DNA from: Pseudomonas lutea
GTDB lineage: Bacteria > Pseudomonadota > Gammaproteobacteria > Pseudomonadales > Pseudomonadaceae
Reading direction: 5' to 3'
DNA length: 64,000 nucleotides
Assembly (NCBI RefSeq): GCF_000759445.1
Contig: NZ_JRMB01000003.1
Coordinates: forward strand, 62,001 to 126,000
Shown here one piece after another: positions 25,565 to 34,455 of this stretch. The number at the start of each line of letters is the position of its first letter. Positions within the stretch are counted from its first letter, which is position 1. A program made the position numbers and the translations under genes. The notes under the pieces were generated by a model, which did no database searches, was not told the origin of the DNA, and saw only the letters and a list, made by a program, of their open reading frames with translations.

Positions 25565-26317
25565 GTGAAGCATTTCCGTATTGGCCAAATCGTGCCCAGC
25601 TCAAACACCACCATGGAAACCGAGATCCCGGCGATGCTTACGTCTCGCTATTCCCTGTTTCCGGACGAGTATTTCACCTTCCATTCGTCACGCATGCGCA
25701 TGATGAAAGTCAGCCCGGAAGAACTGAAAAAGATGGACATCGACAGCGACCGCTGCGCACTCGAACTGAGCGATGCACGAGTGGATGTCATGGCCTACGC
25801 CTGCCTGGTCGCGATCATGTGCCAAGGCGCCGGGTATCACTCGGTTTCTCAAGCGCGGCTGAGCAAGACCGTCGCCGGTAACGCCTCAGATGCCCCTGTG
25901 TTGAGCTCGGCCGGCGCGCTCATCGATAGCTTGCACATGCTCGACTACAAGAAAGTGGCGATCATCACGCCTTACATGAAGCCCCTTACCCAGCAGGTCG
26001 TCGATTACATCGAGGCGGCCGGAATTGAGGTGGTGGACGCCATCAGCCTGGAGGTTTCCGACAATTTGCAGGTCGGAAGGCTTGACCCCATGGATCTGGT
26101 TTCCCACGCCGATCGGCTTAACATCGGGCAAGCCGACGGGGTGGTGCTGTCGTGCTGCGTACAGATGCCCTCGCTACCAGCCATCCAGGTCGTACAGGAC
26201 CGGCTCGACAAACCCGTGCTGTCGGCATCGGTGGCCACGGTTTACCAGATGCTCAAAACTCTGGGCCTCAAGGCGCAGGTTCCGAACGCAGGGCATCTGT
26301 TGTCTGGCGCATTCTGA
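25565..26317 (+). CDS. Maleate cis-trans isomerase-like protein (Asp/Glu racemase superfamily)
   Basis: The 250-residue product resembles maleate isomerase, which converts maleate to fumarate with two active-site cysteines. Matching stretches are IGQIVPSSNTTMETEIPAML at the N-terminus, the first Cys region DVMAYACLVAIM and the second, VVLSCCVQMPS, plus a VATVYQMLKTLGL ending. The GTG at 25565 has GGAG 7 bases upstream; the frame runs open further upstream through a microsatellite. Maleate isomerases often act in nicotinate degradation, but no nic genes are nearby. It may act on maleate itself or be an arylmalonate decarboxylase relative. The LysR gene 57 bases downstream could regulate it. 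Confidence 0.8.
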   Translation: MKHFRIGQIVPSSNTTMETEIPAMLTSRYSLFPDEYFTFHSSRMRMMKVSPEELKKMDIDSDRCALELSDARVDVMAYACLVAIMCQGAGYHSVSQARLSKTVAGNASDAPVLSSAGALIDSLHMLDYKKVAIITPYMKPLTQQVVDYIEAAGIEVVDAISLEVSDNLQVGRLDPMDLVSHADRLNIGQADGVVLSCCVQMPSLPAIQVVQDRLDKPVLSASVATVYQMLKTLGLKAQVPNAGHLLSGAF

Positions 26318-26374
26318 GTCGACGTCCGACGGGGTACTATGGCGGCCACACAGGCAGCACGCCCGGTATCCCAC

Positions 26375-27262
26375 ATGAAGCTCGACCCCGTCTCGTTGCG
26401 ACTGTTTGTCAGCGTCGTCGAAGAAGGCACCATCGCCGCCGCGGCCAAGCGCGAGCACATTGCAGCGGCGGCGGTCAGCAAAAGACTCAGCGAGCTGGAA
26501 GACCTGCTCGACTCCCGATTGCTCAACCGCACCAACAAGGGCATCACCCCCACGGACGCCGGCCTGTCACTGCTGTTCATGGCCCGCAGTGCATTGAATA
26601 ACCTCAATGACATCGTCGTGCAGATGCGCGACTACTCCAACGGGACACGCGGGTCAGTGCAGGTGCTCGCGAACATCTCTGCCATCACTCAATTCTTGCC
26701 TGGCTTGATCAAGTCATTCATGGCGCTGTACCCGCTGATCAATGTGGTGATCGAGGAGCAACAGAGCCTGGCGATCACCAAAGCCGTCGCCGAGAACCGT
26801 GCTGAGGTGGGCATCTTCACGCGACTGCCCCACGGGGCCGACATTGAAGTGTTCCCGTTTCGCCGCGACCGACTGGTGCTAATCGTCCCTGCTGACCACC
26901 CACTCGCCGCGCGCCAGTCTGTACGCTTCAGCGAGACCCTTGACCACGGCTATGTCGCCTTGCGCAGTGGCACCCATCTGAATTTCCAGCTCATCAAGGC
27001 CGCCAACGACGCGGGTCGCTCACTGCGCATCCGCATGGAAGTCGCCAGCTACGACGCGCTGTTTCTGATGGTGCAGGCGGGCATCGGCGTTGGCATCATG
27101 CCCGAAGGCAGCGCAGGTATTTACCACCTGAACGGCGCGAAAATCATCCGGATCGAGGACGAATGGGCGAGCCGTGAACTGAGTGTTTGCGTGCGCTCGC
27201 GCGCTGGATTGTCGGCGGCAGGCGAGCTGTTTTTGCAGCATCTGCTCACGCAAAAGCCTTAA
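26375..27262 (+). CDS. LysR-family transcriptional regulator
   Basis: The 295-residue protein has the LysR winged helix-turn-helix (SLRLFVSVVEEGTIAAAAKREHIAAAAVSKRLSELE spacing) and LLNRTNKGITPT. An effector domain follows, with AEVGIFTRLPHG, LVLIVPADHPLA and AGIGVGIMPEG. I chose the ATG at 26375 because the family normally begins close to the first helix; an open extension reaches 26339. It follows the maleate-isomerase-like gene in the same direction, so the two may form an operon, which is less usual than the divergent arrangement. Confidence 0.9.
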   Translation: MKLDPVSLRLFVSVVEEGTIAAAAKREHIAAAAVSKRLSELEDLLDSRLLNRTNKGITPTDAGLSLLFMARSALNNLNDIVVQMRDYSNGTRGSVQVLANISAITQFLPGLIKSFMALYPLINVVIEEQQSLAITKAVAENRAEVGIFTRLPHGADIEVFPFRRDRLVLIVPADHPLAARQSVRFSETLDHGYVALRSGTHLNFQLIKAANDAGRSLRIRMEVASYDALFLMVQAGIGVGIMPEGSAGIYHLNGAKIIRIEDEWASRELSVCVRSRAGLSAAGELFLQHLLTQKP

Positions 27263-27470
27263 GCGGTCCCGTATCGCCACAGGCGCTCGGCGCGTACGTC
27301 TGTGCGTGGCCAGTCGTTCTGGGCCACATGAAAACCGTCCGTGAAAGCCTGCGCCAAAAAGCTGAATCATCCGCACCTCGACGGGTCATCCAGTCAAGCC
27401 AGTTCGAATTTTCCGTGCATCTGGCCACTCAACCCTGACGGTTTGAATCTCCAGCGCAGGCGACTTCATC

Positions 27471-28307
27471 ATGAACATTCATCATTTGGATTGCGGGTGC
27501 ATGTGTCCCTTTGGCGGACGCTTGTTTGACGGGAGCACGCCTGGGCTGTTCGCCCACTTGGTCTGCCACTGTTGGCTGATAGAAACCGACCGTGACGGAC
27601 TGATCCTGGTGGACACCGGGTTCGGCAGCGCCGATGTCGACAATCCGGACCGCATTGCGCCGTTCTTTCGGCGCCTGAACAACATCAAACTCAAGCACTC
27701 GCTGACGGCAATGGCGCATGTTCGGCAACTGGGGTTCCAGCCCTCGGATGTTCGCCACATCGTGCTGACGCATTTGGACTTCGACCATGCTGGCGGGCTG
27801 AGCGATTTTCCCGATGCCATGATTCATGTGATGCAAAACGAATACACCGCGGCCAAGACGCTGGACAACTGGCGTGCCGTCCGTCGCTACCGCGAGCCGC
27901 AATGGCAGCGCAGCCGCTACTGGCGCTTTTATGAACCCGGCGGCGAGCAGTGGAATGGCTTCTCCAGCGTTCGGCCGGTTCTGGACAGCGACGTGGACAT
28001 TTTGATGATGCCACTGCCCGGCCACAGCCCCGGCCATGCCGGCATCGCCGTGAACAATCAGGGCCACTGGAAACTGCACGCCGGAGATGCCTACTTTCAT
28101 CGCGACGAAGTGCACAAGCCCAGCCGTCATTGCCCGCCTGGGCTGAGGTTCTACCAACGGATGATGGACCACGATCATGCGGCGCGCGTCACCACGCAAA
28201 ACCGACTGCGCGCTTTGGCGCTGACCGAACTGGAAGGCTTGCGAATCATGTGCAGCCACGACCGGATTGAACTGTGCGACCTGCAGGCGGCGTCGCTGGA
28301 TGCGTGA
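27471..28307 (+). CDS. MBL-fold metallo-hydrolase, lactonase-like
   Basis: The 278-residue protein carries the metallo-beta-lactamase metal motif THLDFDHAGGL near residue 101, followed by PLPGHSPGHAGI and LHAGDAYFH with the remaining ligands. The motif reads HxDxDH instead of the more common HxHxDH, a variant seen in part of this superfamily. Its layout recalls AHL-lactonase-like enzymes, but glyoxalase-like or other hydrolase functions are equally possible. It is 208 bases downstream of the LysR gene on the same strand and convergent with the P450 gene, and no partner is evident. Confidence 0.82.
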   Translation: MNIHHLDCGCMCPFGGRLFDGSTPGLFAHLVCHCWLIETDRDGLILVDTGFGSADVDNPDRIAPFFRRLNNIKLKHSLTAMAHVRQLGFQPSDVRHIVLTHLDFDHAGGLSDFPDAMIHVMQNEYTAAKTLDNWRAVRRYREPQWQRSRYWRFYEPGGEQWNGFSSVRPVLDSDVDILMMPLPGHSPGHAGIAVNNQGHWKLHAGDAYFHRDEVHKPSRHCPPGLRFYQRMMDHDHAARVTTQNRLRALALTELEGLRIMCSHDRIELCDLQAASLDA

Positions 28308-28371
28308 TCAAACGCAGACCGCTGCTACAGCCATTTAAACGCGCACACGCGAGCCGGCCGGCAAACGTTGC

Positions 28372-29643
28372 CTAGTCAGGATGGACGCTGGTGCTGCTGG
28401 CCCGAATACCTTTGATCAAGTAGCGATCCGTTGGCAGCATCGGCAGGCGACGCAAGTCGATGTCCGCAGGCAATGAGTGATCGCTGTATTCCACATCGTT
28501 GACCAGCTTCAATGTGGTGAGCTTGAGCAGTGCGATCGTCAATCGCTCGCCGGGGCAGCGATGGCCTTCTTCGGGCGAGCCGCCGCCCTGTGTGATGAAC
28601 TCGAATGCTCCGGGTGTTTTATGCACGAACCTCTCGGGGCGAAACAGCTCTGCATCAGCCCAGAGCGTGCCGTCACGATTGGTGCCGAACAGGTCCAGCA
28701 GCACGCGCCGGCCTTTTTTGAATTCCAACCCCTGCCAGGAAAATGTCTGCCGTACGCGAGCCGCCGCGAAGGGGAAGAAGCTGTGAAGACGGCGCACTTC
28801 CTGAACGAAGGGCTCGACGAGCTGGGGCTGTTCCACGAGCCGGTCTCTCCACTCCGGGTGCCAGCGCAAATTGAGCGCGCAAAACAACACGAAGTGCGCC
28901 ACCGCAACCGTCGGGCGCAGCACGTTAAGCAATTCTACAGCCGCGGTCTTGACGCTCAGCGGCCGGCCATTCGCGTCGACATGGGCGCTGATCACTGCAA
29001 GCGCGCTGTCGGCAGCGGGCACGTATTCACCGGCACGAGTGCGCTTTATCCAGCGGCCACACCAGCGCTCCGCGCGACGACGAGCAATCACTGAGCGCAG
29101 GTAGCGCGGGCCGACACTGCCTGCGCCGTCGATCAACGAAGCAAGGTCTGCTCGCACTGGCGCAACATCCTCGGACCGCAGCGGCATGCCCGCCCAGGCG
29201 CACACCGCCCTGCAGAAAATTGCCTGCACCTCCACGAAGAGATCGATGGGCGCATCTGTCGCGGTGGTTAACTCATGCATGCGACTGTCCCACTCGCGCT
29301 CGGCCTGTGCGAGCAACGCGTCGATCCCGGATTGAGTGAGCAGCGACAGAAACATTCGCTTGCGCACGCGATGCGCCTGTCCGTCCAGGGCCTGAACACC
29401 ACCTCGCCCCAACAAGGTCGTTTGCAGCATCAAGGGGGCGGCTTTTTCGCGAGTGAACCGTGCTTCGTCGTAGAAAAGCTGCGCTGCAGGTTCACCTTTC
29501 ATGCACAGGGTGCGTCTGCCGAGCAGGCGCGTCTGGAAGACATCGCTTTGCAGTGCCTTGCAGCGTTTCGAGATAAACCCATAACCCTCGATCAGCAGTC
29601 GCACGGACTCGTCGAAGCGGGCGCTGTCTGGAACATCGGCCAC
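28372..29643 (-). CDS. CYP152-type fatty acid peroxygenase (cytochrome P450)
   Basis: The product of about 423 residues shows P450 hallmarks: ExxR in FVQEVRRLH, and the heme-ligand Cys in GHRCPGERLTIALLK (near residue 363). The I-helix region reads LNVLRPTVAV, with Arg-Pro where ordinary P450s have the Glu/Asp-Thr pair. That Arg-Pro pair is typical of CYP152 peroxygenases such as P450 BS-beta, which hydroxylate or decarboxylate fatty acids with hydrogen peroxide and need no reductase. No redox partner gene is nearby, which fits. I chose the GTG at 29643 because GAGGAGG lies 5 bases upstream. Confidence 0.87.
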   Translation of the reverse strand: MADVPDSARFDESVRLLIEGYGFISKRCKALQSDVFQTRLLGRRTLCMKGEPAAQLFYDEARFTREKAAPLMLQTTLLGRGGVQALDGQAHRVRKRMFLSLLTQSGIDALLAQAEREWDSRMHELTTATDAPIDLFVEVQAIFCRAVCAWAGMPLRSEDVAPVRADLASLIDGAGSVGPRYLRSVIARRRAERWCGRWIKRTRAGEYVPAADSALAVISAHVDANGRPLSVKTAAVELLNVLRPTVAVAHFVLFCALNLRWHPEWRDRLVEQPQLVEPFVQEVRRLHSFFPFAAARVRQTFSWQGLEFKKGRRVLLDLFGTNRDGTLWADAELFRPERFVHKTPGAFEFITQGGGSPEEGHRCPGERLTIALLKLTTLKLVNDVEYSDHSLPADIDLRRLPMLPTDRYLIKGIRASSTSVHPD

Positions 29644-29748
29644 GTCAGCCTCCTCTGAAAAAAGATCGCATCGTTCGCTGCGCTGGCATGACACACAACT
29701 TGGCGAGATAAACCCGTTGGCCCAGACGTGCGACCAGCGGCAGATCCG

Positions 29749-30018
29749 TCAGCTTCTTTTAGTTGTGCGTTTGCCTTTGCTTCTGGCGCCTGTGTGTGGG
29801 GGCGTCTCAGCGCGGGCTGCATCGGTGCTGAGGTTGTCCAGCGACTCTCCGACGCCCGGAGGCGTCACGCTGCTGGAAATAGAGCCCGGCAAACCATCGT
29901 TGCCGTTGTCGTCATATTCCTGCCTGGCTTGTAGCCAGTGTTCAAAATCCTGGCCGTCGGGCCGGCCTCGTTCTTCCCAGATGCGATAGGCGGTTTTTCT
30001 GAGGGTTTCCTCATCCAT
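29749..30018 (-). CDS. Small DUF2934 protein
   Basis: The 89-residue protein begins with the DUF2934 pattern, here LRKTAYRIWEERGRPDGQDFEHWLQA (residues about 5-30), a short helical motif also found in other small rhizobial and pseudomonad proteins. The rest is a low-complexity tail ending in a basic GKRTTKRS stretch. GAAGGAG lies 6 bases before the ATG. The family has no known biochemical function. It is about 106 bases upstream of the P450 gene on the same strand. Confidence 0.85.
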   Translation of the reverse strand: MDEETLRKTAYRIWEERGRPDGQDFEHWLQARQEYDDNGNDGLPGSISSSVTPPGVGESLDNLSTDAARAETPPHTGARSKGKRTTKRS

Positions 30019-30464
30019 TTTTTATGCTCCTTCAAGTCAGTGGATTGGCTGTCGAGCTCAAAAAGCGCTCTCGCTTACGCGCGTCTCCGGCAGCAGCGCT
30101 GCGTGATCAGCTTGAAGGGTTGAGGGCGGTTGAAACCGAATGGTTTAACGCGTGCGAGCCGTTGGCCGACAGTCGGTGCATTGGCGTGGGTCCCGCTTTT
30201 TGCATTCACTCAGGTGCATGCGCCGACACTGCCGATCCAAACGAGGACATGCATAAGCGATTGAAATTACGAAGGTTCCGCTGGTCGGCTTTGCACCCTT
30301 CACGGACGAACCCAGCTCGGGTACCCCGCTCGAAATTGCGTAGCCCTTCACAAAGAAGAGGGCACGAGAATTTTCGCACTGCTGTTCTGTGCCTTGGCAA
30401 AACCGGCGACGGGGTTGGCGATAAGAGGACAACAGCAGCGCCTTCAAACTGCCAGGTGTCCGAT
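30019..30464. other. 446-base gap without recognised gene
   Basis: The gap between the DUF2934 and SRAP genes contains several open frames, but none has a credible start, RBS or recognisable protein. I see no REP, tandem repeat or terminator with a clear T run. The promoters for the two divergent flanking genes must lie here. Confidence 0.5.
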
Positions 30465-31154
30465 ATGTGTGAATGCATTGCTCAGCTGTACTCTTCCGAC
30501 GCGTACCTTCACTGCCTGGCGCATGGCGCCTGGCCTCCGGAACTCACGGGCACGCAGCCCCTTGAAAGCGTGGGGCCGGGAGGCAGCCGTGTCTGCCCGG
30601 ACCTCAGGGACCATCACCACATCATTCGCCCAAACCATCGATTGGCCGCGGTAATGAACAGAAACGGCGAGTTGTGCTGCCAGCATGTTCGCTGGGGATG
30701 GTCCCCGGTCTGGAGCATGGGCACCCGGCCGCCGCTGACGCATTTGCCGCTGGAAATCGTCATGCGTTCAAAAGTATTCGACCGCATGCGCAGCACAGGC
30801 CGTGCGGTGGTGGCAGTGGACGGTTGGTTTGATTTCAGCCTGGATAATACGAGCACTGGCGCGGGCCGTTTCACCTACAAGCGACCTGTTGGCGGCGAGC
30901 CGACTTACCTTGCGGCTCTGGCGCAGGTCAGCGAATCCCCGAGCGGGTGTAACGGGCTGGTGCTGGTGACGTATGGGGGTGGAGGCGCATTGGGGCCTTT
31001 GCAACTGCTTGCTCTGGACCGTGACAGCGCGATGCGCTGGCTGGACCCTTCCCTTGATTGGCAACAAGCACTGGAACTGGCTTCGCGCAATTCGGATGCG
31101 GACCAGAACTTTGAAACCGTTGCCGCACGACAACGATTCAACGTCCGGCGCTGA
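30465..31154 (+). CDS. Divergent SRAP (YedK/HMCES-like) protein
   Basis: The 229-residue product resembles SOS-response-associated peptidase family proteins, which bind abasic sites in single-stranded DNA through Cys2. Cys2 is present (MCEC, against the usual MCGR), as is the VRWGWSPVW motif. The usual DGFYEW becomes DGWFDFS (residues 119-125), replacing the catalytic Glu with Asp, and the Asn of the NARSE region and the later His are not evident. The ATG at 30465 was chosen because it puts Cys at position 2; the open frame extends 441 bases upstream. An SRAP fold with altered chemistry is the best reading. Confidence 0.7.
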   Translation: MCECIAQLYSSDAYLHCLAHGAWPPELTGTQPLESVGPGGSRVCPDLRDHHHIIRPNHRLAAVMNRNGELCCQHVRWGWSPVWSMGTRPPLTHLPLEIVMRSKVFDRMRSTGRAVVAVDGWFDFSLDNTSTGAGRFTYKRPVGGEPTYLAALAQVSESPSGCNGLVLVTYGGGGALGPLQLLALDRDSAMRWLDPSLDWQQALELASRNSDADQNFETVAARQRFNVRR

Positions 31155-31272
31155 CTTCACCTTCTCTGCAACCAGTTTTGTGGGACCGGCTTCAGCCGGG
31201 AAGCTGCTGGCCCCCAGGATGAGGTTCTCCCTCATCCGCTCCCAGACATGATTCCAGCGGCCGCCTTCCAGC

Positions 31273-32187
31273 TCAATTCAGCGCAGTGTCCATAAACATC
31301 ATCACCGCAAACCCCAACATCAGCCCCAGCGTCGCTGGGGTCTGGTGACCGTTGCGGTGAGTTTCGGGGATGACCTCGTGGGACACGACGAAGATCATCG
31401 CGCCCGCAGCGATCCCCATGCTGACCGGATAGGACCAGGCAAAGCCGGTCGATGCTGCCAAGCCGATAATGGCACCCAGTGGCTCCATCAGCCCCGAGCC
31501 CATCGCGACCAACGCCGCTTTACCCGCGCTAAGGCCGGTGGCTCGCAGCGACATCGCCACCGCCAGCCCTTCAGGAATATCCTGCAACAAAATCGCGCTC
31601 GTCAACGGGATACCCACGCCCAGGTCACCGTTGGACAGGCTGACGCCGATGGCCATGCCTTCAGGCAAGTTGTGCAGTGTGATCGCCAGAACGAACAGCC
31701 AGACCCGATGGATTCGTTCGGAGGTCGGCCCTTGCCGGCCAATGGTTTCATGCTCGTGCGGCACCAGGTTATCCAGCGCCAGCATCAAGGCCACACCCAA
31801 TGCCAGCCCGGCGATTACCACTGTCGCCGCCAATGGCGCGCTGTCGGTATGGGTTCTCGCGGCCTCAAGCCCGGGCAGAATCAGCGAGAACGTACTCGCC
31901 GCGAGCATCATGCCGCCTGCAAACCCCAGCATGACGTCCTGAACCTTGGCCGAGATCTCCCTGAGGGCCAATGCCACGGCCGCACCCAATGCCGTGGCGA
32001 TGAAGCCACCGGTCCCGCCCGCGAAGGCGTACCAGGCGTATGGGCCTTCGGTGTGGAACACCGCTTTGACGACGCTCCAGACCGTCAGGATTACAGCCGC
32101 TACCGCGAAGGCGCACGTCAGTGTCCATAAACGTGGCTGCTGCTTGAAGCGCCGGGACCAGCCTGAGGCGGCGACGGTTGATTTCAT
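31273..32187 (-). CDS. ZIP-family metal transporter
   Basis: The 304-residue protein has about eight hydrophobic segments and the ZIP signatures in TM4 and TM5: LHNLPEGMAIGVSLS and QDIPEGLAVAMSL, whose His and Glu residues bind metal. The later SHEVIPETH lies in a final helix. ZIP proteins import Zn2+ and related divalent metals into the cytosol. It is about 20 residues longer at the N-terminus than E. coli ZupT-type relatives, adding one extra hydrophobic helix. The ATG at 32187 has AAGGTG upstream. No Zur box was identified. Confidence 0.88.
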   Translation of the reverse strand: MKSTVAASGWSRRFKQQPRLWTLTCAFAVAAVILTVWSVVKAVFHTEGPYAWYAFAGGTGGFIATALGAAVALALREISAKVQDVMLGFAGGMMLAASTFSLILPGLEAARTHTDSAPLAATVVIAGLALGVALMLALDNLVPHEHETIGRQGPTSERIHRVWLFVLAITLHNLPEGMAIGVSLSNGDLGVGIPLTSAILLQDIPEGLAVAMSLRATGLSAGKAALVAMGSGLMEPLGAIIGLAASTGFAWSYPVSMGIAAGAMIFVVSHEVIPETHRNGHQTPATLGLMLGFAVMMFMDTALN

Positions 32188-32756
32188 CGAAAAAACACCT
32201 TGCTCTAAGTCGTGACTTAGCATGGACCGGTCCGCTGAACAGAGGTTGCGTCCAAATGCCAGGGAGGTATTGGCGAAGCTGCCGCCTGTCGCACCAGTAG
32301 ATTTTCAGGAACAACCGCAGGTCCGTTCAAAAGAGTTGAACAAAAAATAAAAGTGGTTGGGCACGCTCATGAATATTCCAGCGCATTTCGAATTTCACTA
32401 TGTACAAAACGGCGTCAAGAAAAGTGTGACGCTCTTTACTGCCTCGTTGTTTCAAACACACCCGCCGGTGAACACCGCTCGGCTTAATCAACAGCCCCAG
32501 CGGGTAAGCGAACAGCGGGCTCATCAGTAGCCGCAAGGCGAGTGGGCCGGCGCGTTGAGTTGGTTATTGCGTACCGCGCACTGCCGACTGCCACGGAACG
32601 CAGGACGGCTGAATAAAACACCGCTTCGTTAGTTAACAGTCGAGACCGCTGCAACTACCGCTCAGTTGCCCAAGTGTTCGTTGTCAGGAACTGATGCGCG
32701 CGAGTCTCTTCTACAGGCAAACAGACACATTCTGTATCGACGTGGAGGATGGATAT
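32188..32756. other. 570-base gap without recognised gene
   Basis: This stretch lies between the divergent ZIP and HPF-like genes. A 69-codon minus-strand frame at 32327-32536 was considered and not accepted. The base composition is more AT-rich around 32330-32420 than the flanks. Promoters for both flanking genes are expected here. Confidence 0.5.
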
Positions 32757-33182
32757 ATGCAAGTTCAAGTGGACAGCAATCATATTGAAGGCAGTGCCGA
32801 ACTTCAGGAGTGGGTCGGCAGTGCAGTGGTCGATGAACTGGAGCGCTACACCGAACTTTTGAGCCGTATTGAAATACATGTCGGTGACGTCAATGCGCAA
32901 AGGTCCGGCGCTCAGGACAAGAGGTGCCAGATCGAAGCGCGGCCCAAGGGGCACAGCTCACTGTCGGTCACGCATCATGCAGAAAGTCTTGATCTGGCAG
33001 TTGCCGGTGCTGCTCGCAAAATGAGCCACGCGCTGGACCATCTGGTAGGCCGCCTGTCCCCCAAAGTTGAATCCACAGGGCACCTCACGGCGCCACCGGT
33101 CCAGGAAGATTCCGCAGCCGAAATCGACGCGATGCTGGAAGACGAGTTCCTGGCCAAACAGGCGGATTTGGGAAAAGAGTAA
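32757..33182 (+). CDS. HPF/RaiA-like ribosome-associated protein
   Basis: The 141-residue protein has the beta-alpha-beta-beta-beta-alpha pattern of hibernation-promoting factors: MQVQVDSNHIEGSAELQEWV, a SRIEIHVGDVNAQ strand, CQIEARPKGHSSLSVTHHAESLDLAVAGAARKM. An acidic C-terminal tail of about 35 residues follows in place of the usual long-HPF dimerisation domain. Family members sit in the decoding centre of stalled ribosomes. The ATG at 32757 has GGAGG 9 bases upstream; the frame is open for 63 more bases. It is 17 bases before a baeRF3 gene and clearly shares an operon with it. Confidence 0.8.
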   Translation: MQVQVDSNHIEGSAELQEWVGSAVVDELERYTELLSRIEIHVGDVNAQRSGAQDKRCQIEARPKGHSSLSVTHHAESLDLAVAGAARKMSHALDHLVGRLSPKVESTGHLTAPPVQEDSAAEIDAMLEDEFLAKQADLGKE

Positions 33183-33199
33183 AAGCGTAGGAGTACGTT

Positions 33200-34375
33200 A
33201 TGGTCACGATTCAACCGTTTACCCAACAGACTCTGAGTTCGCTGCTGGCATTGGCAGACCGACCGAACTTGAGCGTGTACATGCCCACCCACCGCACTTT
33301 CCCGGAGCGCACCCAAGACCCGATCCGCTTCAAAAATCTCATCAAGACGTTGGGCGGCGCGCTGGGGCAGCATTATCCGCAAATCGCCCCCGACACCCTG
33401 CTTGAGCCTTTCCAGGCGCTGGTGGATGACCACGACTTCTGGAATGGCTGTCCGGAGGGAATCGCCGTCTTTGGAGGCCTCGAACATTTTCATGTGGTGG
33501 GGCTGCAGCAGCCCGTGCCGGAAATCGCTGTCGTCAACAGCCACCCGTATCTCAAGCCTTTACTGCGACTGGCGCCCATGACCGAGCGCTATCAAGTGCT
33601 GTGCCTGTCGAGAAACAGCGTGTGCCTGTACGAAGGCTCGGCGCAGACCCTGCAAAAGATCCAGCTGCCGGACGCCGTACCGACCACCCTTGAGCAGGCG
33701 TTGGGCGATGAACTGACGCCACGCAACCAGCAGGGGCATCCGGATGGGTTCAGCGGCGGCGGCGAGCGTGGCGATCCGATGATGCATGAGTCCGGCGGAG
33801 GCGGTAAGCAGGACGAGATCAATCTGGACCGCGAGCGGTTCTTCCGGATTGTCGATCGCAAGATCACGGAACATTGCTCAAGCCTGTCCGGGCTGCCGCT
33901 GATTCTGGTCGCCTTGCCGGAGAACCAGGCCGTGTTCAGAGCCGTTAGCCGCAATGCTTCATTGTTGCCGACGGGGATTGAAAAAGACCCCGCAACCCTG
34001 GCATCGGACAAGCTTCGTTCGCTGTGCGGCGAGATGATGCGCCTGCGACACGATGAGCGCCTTAACACTGCGCTTGATCGTTACGGTGTCGCCGTGGGGC
34101 AGCGCCAGAGTGCCAGCGAGCTGCCGGAAATTGCCCACGCCGCCACAGAGGGCAGGGTCGCATTGCTGCTGGTCGAGGCTGAGCGCTGGGTGCAAGGCAG
34201 TTTGAACCCCGAAAGCGGCGACGTTGTGCTGCAGCCCGACGCGTCGGCAGAGTCGGAAGACGTGCTTGATGAGTTGATCCTGTCGGTGATCCGCTGCGGC
34301 GGCGAGGTGGTGGTCGTGCCTCCTGAACGGCTGATGCCGACAGAGACAGGCGCTGCGGCCGTCTACCGATATTGA
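33200..34375 (+). CDS. baeRF family 3 protein (eRF1-like release-factor fold)
   Basis: The 391-residue protein matches the bacterial archaeo-eukaryotic release factor family 3. Cues are the N-terminal LSVYMPTHRTFPERTQDPIRFKNLIK, YLKPLLRL, LCLSRNSVCLYEG and the late QGRVALLLVEA-like EGRVALLLVEAERW. A Gly-rich insert (residues about 175-205) with HPDGF and GGGGKQDEINLDRERFFR separates the domains. Such proteins are predicted to act at the ribosome in termination, rescue or quality control; that is inferred from the family. The start has GTAGGAG upstream. It sits between the HPF-like gene and a small unknown gene. Confidence 0.78.
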   Translation: MVTIQPFTQQTLSSLLALADRPNLSVYMPTHRTFPERTQDPIRFKNLIKTLGGALGQHYPQIAPDTLLEPFQALVDDHDFWNGCPEGIAVFGGLEHFHVVGLQQPVPEIAVVNSHPYLKPLLRLAPMTERYQVLCLSRNSVCLYEGSAQTLQKIQLPDAVPTTLEQALGDELTPRNQQGHPDGFSGGGERGDPMMHESGGGGKQDEINLDRERFFRIVDRKITEHCSSLSGLPLILVALPENQAVFRAVSRNASLLPTGIEKDPATLASDKLRSLCGEMMRLRHDERLNTALDRYGVAVGQRQSASELPEIAHAATEGRVALLLVEAERWVQGSLNPESGDVVLQPDASAESEDVLDELILSVIRCGGEVVVVPPERLMPTETGAAAVYRY

Positions 34376-34455
34376 TGCAGGGGCTGCTGCAGGGTGCGGG
34401 TTTCAAGCCCGCACCTTTTCGGATGCAGACCTGAAACGAAACCAGGAGCCGAACG

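Noticed and set aside
30145..30447. 100-codon minus-strand frame before the SRAP gene
   Set aside because: No recognisable protein and no RBS; residue composition looks random.
30465..31154. Starting the SRAP gene at the upstream ATG (30024)
   Set aside because: The extension would bury the conserved Cys2, which must be exposed after Met removal; the family start is the ATG at 30465.
32327..32536. 69-codon minus-strand frame
   Set aside because: No RBS, no domain and an odd composition; it lies in an AT-rich noncoding gap.
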